DNA from: JABDBE01 sp963832245
Lineage (GTDB): Bacteria; Acidobacteriota; Terriglobia; Terriglobales; Acidobacteriaceae
DNA: 64,000 bases
Reading direction: 5' to 3'
NCBI GenBank assembly: GCA_963832245.1
Contig: CAWHTG010000001.1
Coordinates: 62,001 to 126,000 of the forward strand
This document shows positions 32,904-41,642 of the stretch, piece after piece. The notes under the pieces are model-generated. The model saw nothing but the letters and a program-made list of their open reading frames with translations, had not been told where the DNA came from and ran no database searches. The translations under genes and the position numbers were made by a program. The stretch's first letter is position 1, and each line of letters starts with the position of its first letter.

Positions 32904-35714
32904 TTATTTTTGACGCGCGTTCAACTTTTCGAGTGTGCGTTTCAATTCTTCAAGCTTCTGACCAGCCTCGCCGAGCTTGCCTTCTGCCGTCAGGCGCTGG
33001 TAATCAGCAAGATCCTTGGCGGCCTCCGCGATGAGCGCGTTGAGATCCGCCGCGGGCTGGGGCGATGCGGCGGAAGCAGGGGCGTGGCGCTCCGGCTCTG
33101 CTGGGGCTGTGGCAGCACTCAGCGATGAGACTGCTCCCCCAAAGAGGGACGCCAATGCCGACTCGAAGGTTGGTCCGTAGGCCAGGCGATCTTGCAGCGC
33201 CAGCACGACCAGACGCAGCTCGGGCATGGGGCTACGCTCGGCCTGCAGGTAAATCGGCTCCGCGTACAACAGCGCGCGCCCGATCGGAATTACCAGCAGG
33301 GCCCCGCGGCGCACGTGCGATCCTTGCTGGTTCCACAATGTTAACTGTCCGGAAAGCTGCGCGTTCTGATCGATTCGCGCCTCGATTTGCAGCGGCCCGT
33401 CGACCAGCTTGGTTTTGGGAAAATTGTAGACCACCGAGGTACCGTATTGCGCGCCGTCGCTGCGCCCGGCAATCCAGCCGATCAGATTATTCCGGTTGGC
33501 CGGGGTGAATGGCAGAATCTCTACGAACTCCACTCCATTTTCGGCGGGCAGTTTCATCAGGACAAAGTTGGGCTGCATCACTTGGGTCCTTTGCTCACCT
33601 CCCTCGCTCATGCCGACTTCGGTGGCCACCGTCCACAGATCTTCACGGTTGTAGAATGCTTCCGGGTCGGTCATGTGATATAGGCCATAAACATCCGCCT
33701 GGAGCTTGAGCAACAATTCGGGGTAGCGTATGTGTTTGCGAAGTCCGGGCGGCATCGCCGCGGCATCCTTGAACAGACTGGGAAAGATGCGGCGGTAAGC
33801 TGCGATGATCGGATCCTCTCCATCGAACACGTAAAACGTGGTCGTGCCATCGTAGGCGTCGATCACGACCTTGACGCTGTTCCGCATGTAGTTAATGGCA
33901 TTGCTGTCGAGGCGGTAGTGGGTCGAGTACGGATAGCTGTCTGCTACTGTGAACCCATCCATCATCCACGACAGCCGGCCGTCGTCGCCGAGCACAATGT
34001 AAGGATCGGGATCGTAGGTGAGGAACGGCGCCAATGCGGTTACCCGATCGCGGAGGTTGCGCCGCATCAGCAACCGGCTATCGCTGGTGACATCATCGCT
34101 GAACGGCAGCTTCGCCAGGTCGCCGCGGTCGAGCGCGAGGATGATGCGGCGCAGGAAACCGCCAAGCACGATGCCGCCGTTGCCTTCGTAAGAGGTGAGA
34201 TTGTTGGTCTGACCTTGCGGGTAGTTGAATTCTTTTTGTCGCGTCTTGACATACACGTCGGTATTGGTAAGCTCGCCGAAATAGACTTCGGGGCGGGTCA
34301 CGTTCAGGCCGCGCACCGAGCTTTGCACGGGCATATTGCTGAGAATAAGAGTGGGCAACCCTTCGGGCGTGAATCCGTTGACTGGGTTCATGGTGATTCC
34401 GTAGCCGTGGGTGTAGATCAGCTTCTCGTTAATCCAGTTGCGGCTGCTCTCCGGGAGTTTCTCGACGTTTAGTTCGCGGGTGGCGAGCATCACTTCTCGG
34501 GTCGTCCCCTCGATTTCATAGCGATCAATGTCGATATCGGGAAAGTCGTAATAGGTGCGGATTTCCTGGATCTGACGCAGGGTGTCCTGGAGCGCGCGCC
34601 AGTCCCACAGGCGAATGTTCTGCAGGGTCGCCTGATTGTGCTCAGGATCGGCTGCGTCGATAGTGGTTTCCGCGGGAAACTCGCGCTGCACGACCCGATC
34701 CAACCCGTAGGCCTGCCGGGTGAAGTCAGTGTTGTAGGCGATGTACGGCTTCTCGCGAACCAATTCGTTCGGTTTGACGATAAAGCTGCTTACGTACCAG
34801 ACGACCACTTGAAGGCCTACATAACAGACTGCAGCCGGAAGGACGGCGGCAATCAGCCAGAGCCCGCGGTGCATCGACACGGCATTGACTGCGGCGATTA
34901 CCGCGCCGAGGATGAGCGCCGCGCAGACGACGAGCATGCCTGTGAGGGTGACGTGCGCGTCGGTGTAGGTCACGCCCCCGAAGATCGTGTGGTCTTCGAA
35001 CAACCGCTCGAAGCGGCCAAGATAGGCAAGCATCGCGACGACCAGCAAAAGGAACGAGAACGCGATGGAGAAGCCGCGCCAGGGCAATGTGACCGAGCTG
35101 CGACGAGCTATTACACGAGTTCCGCCGGTGATGAGGACGAAGAAAACTGCGAGAGCGCAGGTGATCACGGCCAGCGTCAGCAGCCAGCCGGCGATGAGCT
35201 GCCACGCTGGCAGGGTAAAGAGATAGAAGTTCAGCGGCTTGCCAAAGATCGGATCCACGGTGCCGCCAGTCGCGCGAGGCGCGTAGTAAAAGAGCGCGAG
35301 GGTGGGCCACTCCACGATCATGCCCGCGCCGGTGGCAGCGGCAATGGCGAGCGAAACGCCCAGCGCGATGAGGCGCAGAACGGGCTCGACTGGCAGCTTC
35401 AACGGCTGTTGACCGATGAAAATCGTGTGACCGCTCGGCAAGTCGGGGAGATGCGCATGCTTCAGGGCCAGGAACGATCCGTACAGGATGAGAAACGTGA
35501 CCGCAGCAAAGACCGTGAAGATTCCCCACTGCAGGCTCAGCGTTTTCCAGAACACATCTGCGTAGCCGAGCGATCCGAACCAGAGCGCGTCCACGTAGTA
35601 CGACAACGCGGTCCGACTGCCAAAAAGGATGGCAGCGAGGACGGCGAGAATGATGAGAAAGCGGCGACGAGACCGTGGCGGACGCATCCGCGGCCAATCG
35701 ATGGACTCAGGCAT
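32904..35714 (-). CDS. UPF0182 family membrane protein
   Basis: 936 residues. About seven membrane helices occupy residues 18-330 (RRFLIILAVLAAILFGSRTA at the start), followed by a large extracytoplasmic domain with family motifs: YIAYNTDFTRQAYGLDRVVQ, then RLWDWRALQDTLRQIQEIRT, YTHGYGITMNPVNGFTPEGL and NFPKTKLVDGPLQIEARIDQ. The C-terminus has an acid- and alanine-rich coiled region (LNALIAEAAKDLADYQRLTA). The family is widespread in Actinobacteria, cyanobacteria and acidobacteria; its function is not established. Long open frames on the opposite strand are shadows. Confidence 0.93.
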   Translation of the reverse strand: MPESIDWPRMRPPRSRRRFLIILAVLAAILFGSRTALSYYVDALWFGSLGYADVFWKTLSLQWGIFTVFAAVTFLILYGSFLALKHAHLPDLPSGHTIFIGQQPLKLPVEPVLRLIALGVSLAIAAATGAGMIVEWPTLALFYYAPRATGGTVDPIFGKPLNFYLFTLPAWQLIAGWLLTLAVITCALAVFFVLITGGTRVIARRSSVTLPWRGFSIAFSFLLLVVAMLAYLGRFERLFEDHTIFGGVTYTDAHVTLTGMLVVCAALILGAVIAAVNAVSMHRGLWLIAAVLPAAVCYVGLQVVVWYVSSFIVKPNELVREKPYIAYNTDFTRQAYGLDRVVQREFPAETTIDAADPEHNQATLQNIRLWDWRALQDTLRQIQEIRTYYDFPDIDIDRYEIEGTTREVMLATRELNVEKLPESSRNWINEKLIYTHGYGITMNPVNGFTPEGLPTLILSNMPVQSSVRGLNVTRPEVYFGELTNTDVYVKTRQKEFNYPQGQTNNLTSYEGNGGIVLGGFLRRIILALDRGDLAKLPFSDDVTSDSRLLMRRNLRDRVTALAPFLTYDPDPYIVLGDDGRLSWMMDGFTVADSYPYSTHYRLDSNAINYMRNSVKVVIDAYDGTTTFYVFDGEDPIIAAYRRIFPSLFKDAAAMPPGLRKHIRYPELLLKLQADVYGLYHMTDPEAFYNREDLWTVATEVGMSEGGEQRTQVMQPNFVLMKLPAENGVEFVEILPFTPANRNNLIGWIAGRSDGAQYGTSVVYNFPKTKLVDGPLQIEARIDQNAQLSGQLTLWNQQGSHVRRGALLVIPIGRALLYAEPIYLQAERSPMPELRLVVLALQDRLAYGPTFESALASLFGGAVSSLSAATAPAEPERHAPASAASPQPAADLNALIAEAAKDLADYQRLTAEGKLGEAGQKLEELKRTLEKLNARQK

Positions 35715-35847
35715 GGTGCTGCTCAGTTCTTGGCAAGTTCATGGGTATCCGCATAATACTCCGTTGAGAGGTTTCGCGGCGCTTGGGGTACGATTACGAC
35801 GATTGAACACGTCCGTCATTTCGTGAGAGTCCGAAAGGCTCCTGGAC

Positions 35848-36729
35848 TCAATTTGTAGCCGCGTCTTGCTGCAGATGTTTCAGAAGTGCGCGGTGGGCGC
35901 GGCTGCGGAAGTGCTGTTTGAGTTGCACGATTCCTATCCGGCGATACGCACCGTCATCAGCGATCGGTATGAATCGACACCCCCTGCCGCGTTCGACCGC
36001 CATTTGGGGCACCACCGATAGTCCTGCACCGGCGGCGACCATGGCCAGAATGGTTGCAAACTGACCGCTCTCGAAAATTACGTTAAGTTCCAAACGGGCC
36101 CGTTTGCAGGCAGAGAGGGTATTCTCACGAAAACAGTGGCCTTCTTTCAGCAAGAGGAAGGGATCTCTTTCAATCTGTTTGAGAAGAACCGCCGGTTGCG
36201 ACGCCAACCGGTGATTTTCAGGCACCGCCAGGTAGAGCCGTTCGCGGAGGAGTTCCTGGCACACAAAATGACCGCCGGTAACCGGCAATACAAGCAATGC
36301 GAGATCGAGAGTTCCATCCTGTATTCGCTCGAGAAGTTCAGCGGTCAATTCTTCCATGACCGTGACCCGAATCTCCGGAAACTTTTGCCCGAAGCTGGCA
36401 AGGCGTGTGGGCAGAAAGTAGGGAGCGACAGTTGGAATGGATCCCACGACTACGTTGCCACGTTCGACTCCAGCCATTTCCTCGATCTCGTGCTTGGCGT
36501 CGACCACTTGCCGCAGAATAGCCTCCGCACGTGGCAGAAAGGTTTCGCCAAATGAAGTCAAGCGCACGCTGCGTCCGAGGCGATCGAACAGGCGAGTTCC
36601 CAGTTCATCTTCCAACTTACGCACCTGCTGCGAGAGCGAGGGTTGAGCTAGATGTTCGTGCTGCGCCGCCCGAGTGAAGCTTCGGGTTCTGGCCACGGCA
36701 CAAAAGTAACGGAGTTGATGAATTTGCAT
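35848..36729 (-). CDS. oxyR: OxyR-type LysR-family peroxide-sensing regulator
   Basis: 293 residues: LysR winged HTH at 1-60 (MQIHQLRYFCAVARTRSFTR, then LAQPSLSQQVRKLEDELG) and a two-lobe sensor domain. Within it FLLLKEGHCFRENTLSACKR holds Cys199 and Cys208, the same numbering and spacing as the disulfide pair of E. coli OxyR, so peroxide sensing is well supported. Divergent from a ferritin/Dps-like gene, with direct repeats in the space between. The symbol is given on motif grounds; no catalase or ahpC is adjacent. Confidence 0.88.
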   Translation of the reverse strand: MQIHQLRYFCAVARTRSFTRAAQHEHLAQPSLSQQVRKLEDELGTRLFDRLGRSVRLTSFGETFLPRAEAILRQVVDAKHEIEEMAGVERGNVVVGSIPTVAPYFLPTRLASFGQKFPEIRVTVMEELTAELLERIQDGTLDLALLVLPVTGGHFVCQELLRERLYLAVPENHRLASQPAVLLKQIERDPFLLLKEGHCFRENTLSACKRARLELNVIFESGQFATILAMVAAGAGLSVVPQMAVERGRGCRFIPIADDGAYRRIGIVQLKQHFRSRAHRALLKHLQQDAATN

Positions 36730-36859
36730 TGACTAGTGCTCCCCGGCACATCCCGCAGCAACTTGGTGATCGAAAAGGAAAAAACTATATCAGAGATAGA
36801 AACTATATCTTAGACCTATGACAGCTGGCAGAGCTAGACTTCGGGGGAAAGGAGTATGT
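36730..36859. promoter_or_regulatory. Divergent control region between oxyR and ferritin-like gene with direct repeats
   Basis: AAACTATATC occurs at 36782-36791 and again at 36800-36809, 18 bases apart start to start, with ATAG at 36796-36799 between them, giving CTAT-N7-ATAG and ATAG-N3-CTAT arrangements. ATAG/CTAT elements are the core of OxyR sites, though the spacing is not the exact consensus. The plus-strand gene has GGAG six bases before its ATG. Confidence 0.5.
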
Positions 36860-37480
36860 ATGGCTGAAAAACAAGACAAGAACGTCGTGAAGCACGGCGA
36901 TGTCACCCAGCGCGTAGGCGTGGAAGTAATCCGCGCGCGCGGGGTCGACGTCGAAAAACTCATTAAAATGTTGGTTGCCAATGCTGCTGCCGAATTTGCC
37001 AGCACCTATTATTACTACACGATTCTGCGAATGCATCTTGCAGGTCACGAAGACTACAAAGAAATATGCGAGGACGCGCGCTTGGAAGATCGCGCCCACT
37101 GGGAGTTGATCGTGCCGCGGATTTACGAGCTAGGCGGTGAACTGCCGAATGATCTGAAGGAATTTCACGATCAAGCCGGCTGCGTCGCCGCCAAGTTGCC
37201 GAACCCTCCGACGGCGGTCAACATTCTCACTTTGCTGTTGGAGTCGGAGCGCTGCGCGATCCGCAGCTGGATCGCCATCTGCGACATGACCTTCGGCAAA
37301 GACCCGCGTACTTATGATCTGGCGTCCCGCATTCTGAATGAAGAAATCGAGCACGAAGCCTGGTTCATCGAACTGCTGGCGCATGAGCGCGACGGCAAAT
37401 CAATTCCGTCCGGGCACTTCCGGCGAGGCGAACCGGGACATGCTCCCTACAGTAAGAATGCCAGCTTCTACAATCCGTAA
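36860..37480 (+). CDS. Ferritin-like (Dps-like) di-iron protein
   Basis: 206 residues from MAEKQDKNVVKHGDVTQRVG, chosen by the GGAG ribosome-binding site; an upstream in-frame start reaches 36818. Four-helix bundle with metal-ligand pattern: Glu45 in NAAAEFASTYYYYTILRMHL, Glu76/His80 in ARLEDRAHWE, Glu128/Glu130 in LLLESERC, and Glu161-Glu165 region in ILNEEIEHEAW. Cys132 and Cys141 in ERCAIRSWIAIC lie close to the presumed iron site, recalling the Dps-like (DPSL) branch, which carries conserved cysteines. It should store iron or consume peroxide and iron. Next to OxyR and a [2Fe-2S] ferredoxin. Confidence 0.85.
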   Translation: MAEKQDKNVVKHGDVTQRVGVEVIRARGVDVEKLIKMLVANAAAEFASTYYYYTILRMHLAGHEDYKEICEDARLEDRAHWELIVPRIYELGGELPNDLKEFHDQAGCVAAKLPNPPTAVNILTLLLESERCAIRSWIAICDMTFGKDPRTYDLASRILNEEIEHEAWFIELLAHERDGKSIPSGHFRRGEPGHAPYSKNASFYNP

Positions 37481-37543
37481 ATTTCTCAAATCCCATTGTT
37501 CCCGCTTGGCTTTTCTGCCAAGCGGGGCTACCGTGGGAGTAAC

Positions 37544-37891
37544 ATGAGCGGAGACGCAAGTGTCTTTGACGTACTCCTGTTGTTGCCCCACGGAGAGCGA
37601 TCGATTCAGGTAGGTTCGCAAGAACACATTTGGGACGCGGCGTTTGCAGCGGGAATCACTTTGCCCGCACTCTGCCATCAAGGGCGATGTCTCACTTGCG
37701 CTGGGCGGTTGGAGAATGGCGGAGAAGTGGATCAGTCGGATTCGGTGAGTTACTTCTCTGAAGATCGGGAGGCTGGATTCGTATTACTCTGCACCGGAAA
37801 ACCGCGCACGTCTTTGCGCATTCGGACTCATCAGGCGAAGGAGATGCGGGAGTATCGTAAGCAGAAAAAGCTGCCAGCGCCGTACTCGTAG
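37544..37891 (+). CDS. [2Fe-2S] ferredoxin, plant type
   Basis: 115 residues from MSGDASVFDVLLLLPHG (upstream in-frame starts lack ribosome-binding sites). Ligands Cys44, Cys49, Cys52 and Cys83 in ALCHQGRCLTCAGR and VLLCTGKP give CX4CX2CX30C, the plant/cyanobacterial ferredoxin pattern. A basic C-terminal tail (EMREYRKQKKLPAPYS) is unusual. It lies 63 bases after the ferritin-like gene, so it could supply electrons for iron release or for a peroxide reaction; that is inference. Confidence 0.9.
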   Translation: MSGDASVFDVLLLLPHGERSIQVGSQEHIWDAAFAAGITLPALCHQGRCLTCAGRLENGGEVDQSDSVSYFSEDREAGFVLLCTGKPRTSLRIRTHQAKEMREYRKQKKLPAPYS

Positions 37892-37915
37892 TGGTGCCAC
37901 AAATTGTCAGTAGGG

Positions 37916-40561
37916 TTATTTCAACCCTTCCACCAGGTAAAGATCGGAGAGCAGGCGACGGTAGCCGTATGCGTAAGCCACGCCGTCGGGCGCGGGCAGA
38001 ATCGGACCGACGTACTCCACGCCTGCGGGGTCGGGAGGCATGAGTTGTTTCCAGAGAGTTCTACTACCGCTGGCGATATCCAAACGATAAATCTTCGCAG
38101 GCAACTCACCGCCGCGGTAGATGTACAACGAGTGGCCATCGGCAGTCCACGCGACCGGCGCTTCTCCTACCAGCAGACCGGGAATCGGCTTCGGCTCACC
38201 TGAGGCAGTCGTAAACAGATAACCCTTTTCGTCGGGACCTTTGGCAGCGACGACCCGGCCATCCGGGGACAAGGCAAACGAAAGCCCATTGATTCCTTCC
38301 GGACTGATGGCGACGACCTTGTTGGTGGCGACGTCCTGAACATAAAGCCGAACGCCGTGATTGGATTCGGTTCCAGAAAAAAGAATACGGGTTCCATCCG
38401 GAAACCACTGTGCGGCGCTGTGAATGATTCCGTGACCGTCCAGTTGCTTTGGCTCTCCGGGTCCAGTGGGCAAAAGAAAGAGATCAGTTTGATTGTCGCC
38501 CCGGCTGGAGAGAGCCCATTTCCCATCCGGCGACAGCGCCAGCGATTGCCCGTCTCCGAGTCGAACTGCTGGCGAGCCATCGGTCTTGCGAAGGTAAACG
38601 GCGTAGCTCGGCCCACCCGCCTCTCCCTCCTCACGGAATAGAAGCGTCTTGCCATCCCTGGAAAGAGTCACGGGATAAGACCAATCCAGCCAGGTGAAGT
38701 CACGTTCCGCAGCATCTCCGGCAGTGTGGACGATCAGGCCGCGGCGCCAATAATCTCGGGCTAGCAAGACTCGGCCATCCGGCAGCACATCCTGGAGCGT
38801 GAGATCCGCCGGCACTCGCGCAACCAAACGTTTCTTCCCCGACAAACTGGCGGAGTAAAGTGCGCGATCGATTCCCAGTTGGGTTGCGGTAAACCAGATT
38901 TCGTCGCCATCCGGCGACCAGGCGAGGCCGATCGCTCCGCCCTCGTAAGGCTCGGTCACTTTCTTCGTTTTTCCAGCTAGGTCTACCACGGAAACCCCGG
39001 CGATCGAGTCACCTTGAATGGGATGATCGAGAAAAGCGATCATGTCGCCGTGGCGCGAAATGCGGGGATGGCTGATCCAGCCTCCGGTCTCGTACAGCAC
39101 TTTGCCAACCGGATACTCGAGACGATTTCGTCCCTCGACGTCACGCACCACGGCGAGTTGGGAGCCGTCGGAAGACCAATCGGCCCACTGCACATTTTCC
39201 AGCACTTCGCGCGGCGCACCGCCCACCAGCGGCATGCGTGCCAGGGTTCCGGTGTGGACCTGCGACGTGGTTTGCTGGCTGCCCAGCAGGAGAGCCATCT
39301 CTCCGCTAGAGGAAATACCCAGGATCTCCGCGCCAGTAACTCCGATGGGACGCGACTCGGGCGTGCCGAAGCGCGTAGTAAAGACCTCGACGGGCGCACC
39401 TTCCCAAGCCGCACTGTAGACCACAGTTTGTCCGTCGGGAGCGAACCTCGCCATGCGAATCGTGCCCCGGCGATAAGTTAGCAGATGATACGCGGCGGAA
39501 TTTGTGGGCCCGCTATGCCGAACCAGGAAAAATGCCATCACCACTAGCGCAAGCAGCGCGGCGCCAGCCAAAGCTAGCGCGAGGTGGTAGCGGCTCGCGG
39601 GAACTACGGGTCCAGCCGGGGAAGACGCCGGCTTAATTGGAACAGATGCGATCGGCTTGGTATCAACCTCGGCCACGCTGGTCGAAACGCGCGAGGAATC
39701 CAATCCCCGTTTGAGGCGCTTCAGATCGCCGCGAACTTCGGCCGCACTTTGATAGCGAAGCTCGACATCTTTTTCCAGGGCCTTGCTGATAATGCGCTCC
39801 AGCTCCGCCGGCAAGTCGGGATTCAACCGGATTGGGGCAGTGGGAGCGCGATTGAGAATCGCTTCCGTGATGACACCCGGTGTGTCTCCGCGAAAGGGCA
39901 GGACTCCGGTGGCCATTTCATAAAGCACGACGCCGAAGGAAAACAGGTCGGTACCGGCGCCGAGTTCTTTACCCCGCACCTGCTCCGGTGACATGTACGC
40001 CAGCGTCCCCAGTGCCATCCCCGGGCTGGTCAAGTGAAGCGCAGCCACGTCCGCCATGGTTTGAGAATCGCCGCTGATGGATTTGCTGGCGTCGGTGATT
40101 TTGGCCAATCCGAAGTCCAAGATCTTGGCGTGCCCGCGCTTGGAGACGAAAATGTTCGCGGGCTTGATGTCGCGATGGACAATCCCTTTGGCGTGCGCCG
40201 CATCAAGCGCGTCGGTGACTTCAATCGCTACCGCCAGCAGGCGCTCGATCTCGAGCGGGCGCCCGTTGATGAGATGCTTGAGCGTGGCGCCGTCGAGATA
40301 CTCCATGGCGATGAAGGACTTGCCTTCATGCTTTCCGATCTCGTAAATGGTGCAGATATTGGGATGATTCAGTGCGGAAGCAGCTCGCGCCTCGCGTCGG
40401 AAGCGCTCCAGGGTTTGTTCGTCGTGAGCTACCTCTTCGGGTAGAAATTTCAGGGCTACGAAACGCCCGAGTTCAGTGTCCTCAGCCCTGAAGACGACTC
40501 CCATGCCACCGCCGCCGAGCCTGTCGAGAATGCGGTAGTGCGAGATAGTCTGGCCGATCAT
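37916..40561 (-). CDS. Membrane serine/threonine protein kinase with extracytoplasmic PD40/WD40-like propeller
   Basis: 881 residues. Kinase domain 8-275: glycine loop LGGGGMGVVFRA, Lys38, catalytic HRDIKPAN (Asp131), DFG at 149-151, and APE-like YMSPEQ. A juxtamembrane stretch leads to one membrane helix (about 327-350, HLALALAGAALLALVVMAFF) and then a propeller made of TolB/PD40-like blades (RMARFAPDGQTVVYSAAWEG, LAWSPDGDEIWFTATQ, ALSPDGKWALSSRGDNQ). A typical acidobacterial receptor kinase whose outer part likely senses a ligand or protein. An exosortase gene lies 60 bases upstream on the same strand. Confidence 0.95.
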   Translation of the reverse strand: MIGQTISHYRILDRLGGGGMGVVFRAEDTELGRFVALKFLPEEVAHDEQTLERFRREARAASALNHPNICTIYEIGKHEGKSFIAMEYLDGATLKHLINGRPLEIERLLAVAIEVTDALDAAHAKGIVHRDIKPANIFVSKRGHAKILDFGLAKITDASKSISGDSQTMADVAALHLTSPGMALGTLAYMSPEQVRGKELGAGTDLFSFGVVLYEMATGVLPFRGDTPGVITEAILNRAPTAPIRLNPDLPAELERIISKALEKDVELRYQSAAEVRGDLKRLKRGLDSSRVSTSVAEVDTKPIASVPIKPASSPAGPVVPASRYHLALALAGAALLALVVMAFFLVRHSGPTNSAAYHLLTYRRGTIRMARFAPDGQTVVYSAAWEGAPVEVFTTRFGTPESRPIGVTGAEILGISSSGEMALLLGSQQTTSQVHTGTLARMPLVGGAPREVLENVQWADWSSDGSQLAVVRDVEGRNRLEYPVGKVLYETGGWISHPRISRHGDMIAFLDHPIQGDSIAGVSVVDLAGKTKKVTEPYEGGAIGLAWSPDGDEIWFTATQLGIDRALYSASLSGKKRLVARVPADLTLQDVLPDGRVLLARDYWRRGLIVHTAGDAAERDFTWLDWSYPVTLSRDGKTLLFREEGEAGGPSYAVYLRKTDGSPAVRLGDGQSLALSPDGKWALSSRGDNQTDLFLLPTGPGEPKQLDGHGIIHSAAQWFPDGTRILFSGTESNHGVRLYVQDVATNKVVAISPEGINGLSFALSPDGRVVAAKGPDEKGYLFTTASGEPKPIPGLLVGEAPVAWTADGHSLYIYRGGELPAKIYRLDIASGSRTLWKQLMPPDPAGVEYVGPILPAPDGVAYAYGYRRLLSDLYLVEGLK

Positions 40562-40621
40562 TGATAGCCGATCAGTGATTAGGAGGCAAACCGAAGAATA
40601 AGCATAGTAGAAGGAAGCGGA

Positions 40622-41563
40622 TCAACAGTCAAAGCTTTTAAACAAGTTGACCTGACGTTGCCGCCGGTACTGGGAGGCCTCTGCTGGTTGGCTTTTTGCT
40701 GATGCTTGTAAACGCGGATAACGGTTCTCGCTACGATTCAACAGCCACAGCAACAGCAGAACTGCAGACAACGCCAGCAGGAAAAAGAGGATGCCACCGT
40801 GCCGGTGCAAGTTTCCATGCAGAAATCCGGAATCAACGCGAGTCCCGAGCATGGAAATAACGAAGATCCGAAGGCCATTCTTGGCAATGGAAAGAGGAAT
40901 GGCCGCCAGAACAACGGCAGTTTTCCGGCAGAACGATCGGAGGAACAAATGTGCCAGCACCATGCTGGTCACAATCAACATCAGGCTAGATCGCAAACTG
41001 CTGCATTCCGTGGCGACCTCGAGGGTTAATCCTGGTATCGAGAGCAGGATCCCATCTTGCGCAACTGGAATGCCCACAGCTGAGAACAGGACACTGGCTG
41101 AGATTGCGGATCCGTGCTGCCAGAAAGCGACAGTCTTGTTCAGCGCGGACGCAGGAATGGGAACCAGCCAGAAAAGAAAACAGAGAGGAAACAGAAACTG
41201 CCGGGTGATGCGAACTCCAAAACACAGGACGAAGGATCCGATCCACCAGATCACCATCGCCAGCATGCTTACGGAAAGCTGAATGTTGCTTTGTGAACCA
41301 ATCATCCAGCGGGAGGAGACTGCGATCAGGATTGCGACAGCCAGGAGAGCTGAGCCGAATCCAACGGCTGGCTCGAAGCCGGGTTTCAGCAAGGCACGAT
41401 CGGAGAGGATCAGAGCTGCACTAATAGGCACGATCAGGAGCAGGTGGGTATATTCGTCGGCATGGAGCGCGAGCGCGAAAGTCCTTAACAGGGGGTGCCA
41501 TCCAATTGCCAGCGAGACTGCGCACAGTAGTGCGAACTGGCGGGATGGGAGTGGCGTTGTCAT
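40622..41563 (-). CDS. Exosortase (integral membrane transpeptidase-like sorting enzyme)
   Basis: 313 residues with about eight helices. Catalytic triad positions: Cys187 in TLEVATECSSLRSSLMLIVT, Arg232 in AKNGLRIFVISM, and a His at 253 or 255 in LHRHGGILFF. Exosortases process PEP-CTERM or related C-terminal signals of exported proteins, linked with exopolysaccharide. The basic C-terminal tail (RYPRLQASAKSQPAEASQYR) extends past the usual end and no EpsI domain is fused. No PEP-CTERM motif was found in the window; the SBBP protein (19536-22874) has only a non-PEP helix-plus-arginine segment. Confidence 0.93.
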   Translation of the reverse strand: MTTPLPSRQFALLCAVSLAIGWHPLLRTFALALHADEYTHLLLIVPISAALILSDRALLKPGFEPAVGFGSALLAVAILIAVSSRWMIGSQSNIQLSVSMLAMVIWWIGSFVLCFGVRITRQFLFPLCFLFWLVPIPASALNKTVAFWQHGSAISASVLFSAVGIPVAQDGILLSIPGLTLEVATECSSLRSSLMLIVTSMVLAHLFLRSFCRKTAVVLAAIPLSIAKNGLRIFVISMLGTRVDSGFLHGNLHRHGGILFFLLALSAVLLLLWLLNRSENRYPRLQASAKSQPAEASQYRRQRQVNLFKSFDC

Positions 41564-41642
41564 CGCGGTTCAGACTGCCGTGAAGGAAGTATCAGGAGGA
41601 GTCTTTGCAGCTGAAGTTATCGTTTGAAAACGTCGAGTCGAA

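Noticed and set aside
33732..34472. 246-codon plus-strand frame
   Set aside because: Antisense to the UPF0182 gene and without a family match.
34638..35756. 372-codon open frame on the plus strand
   Set aside because: Wholly antisense to the well-supported UPF0182 gene, with no ribosome-binding site and charge-biased sequence typical of a mirror frame.
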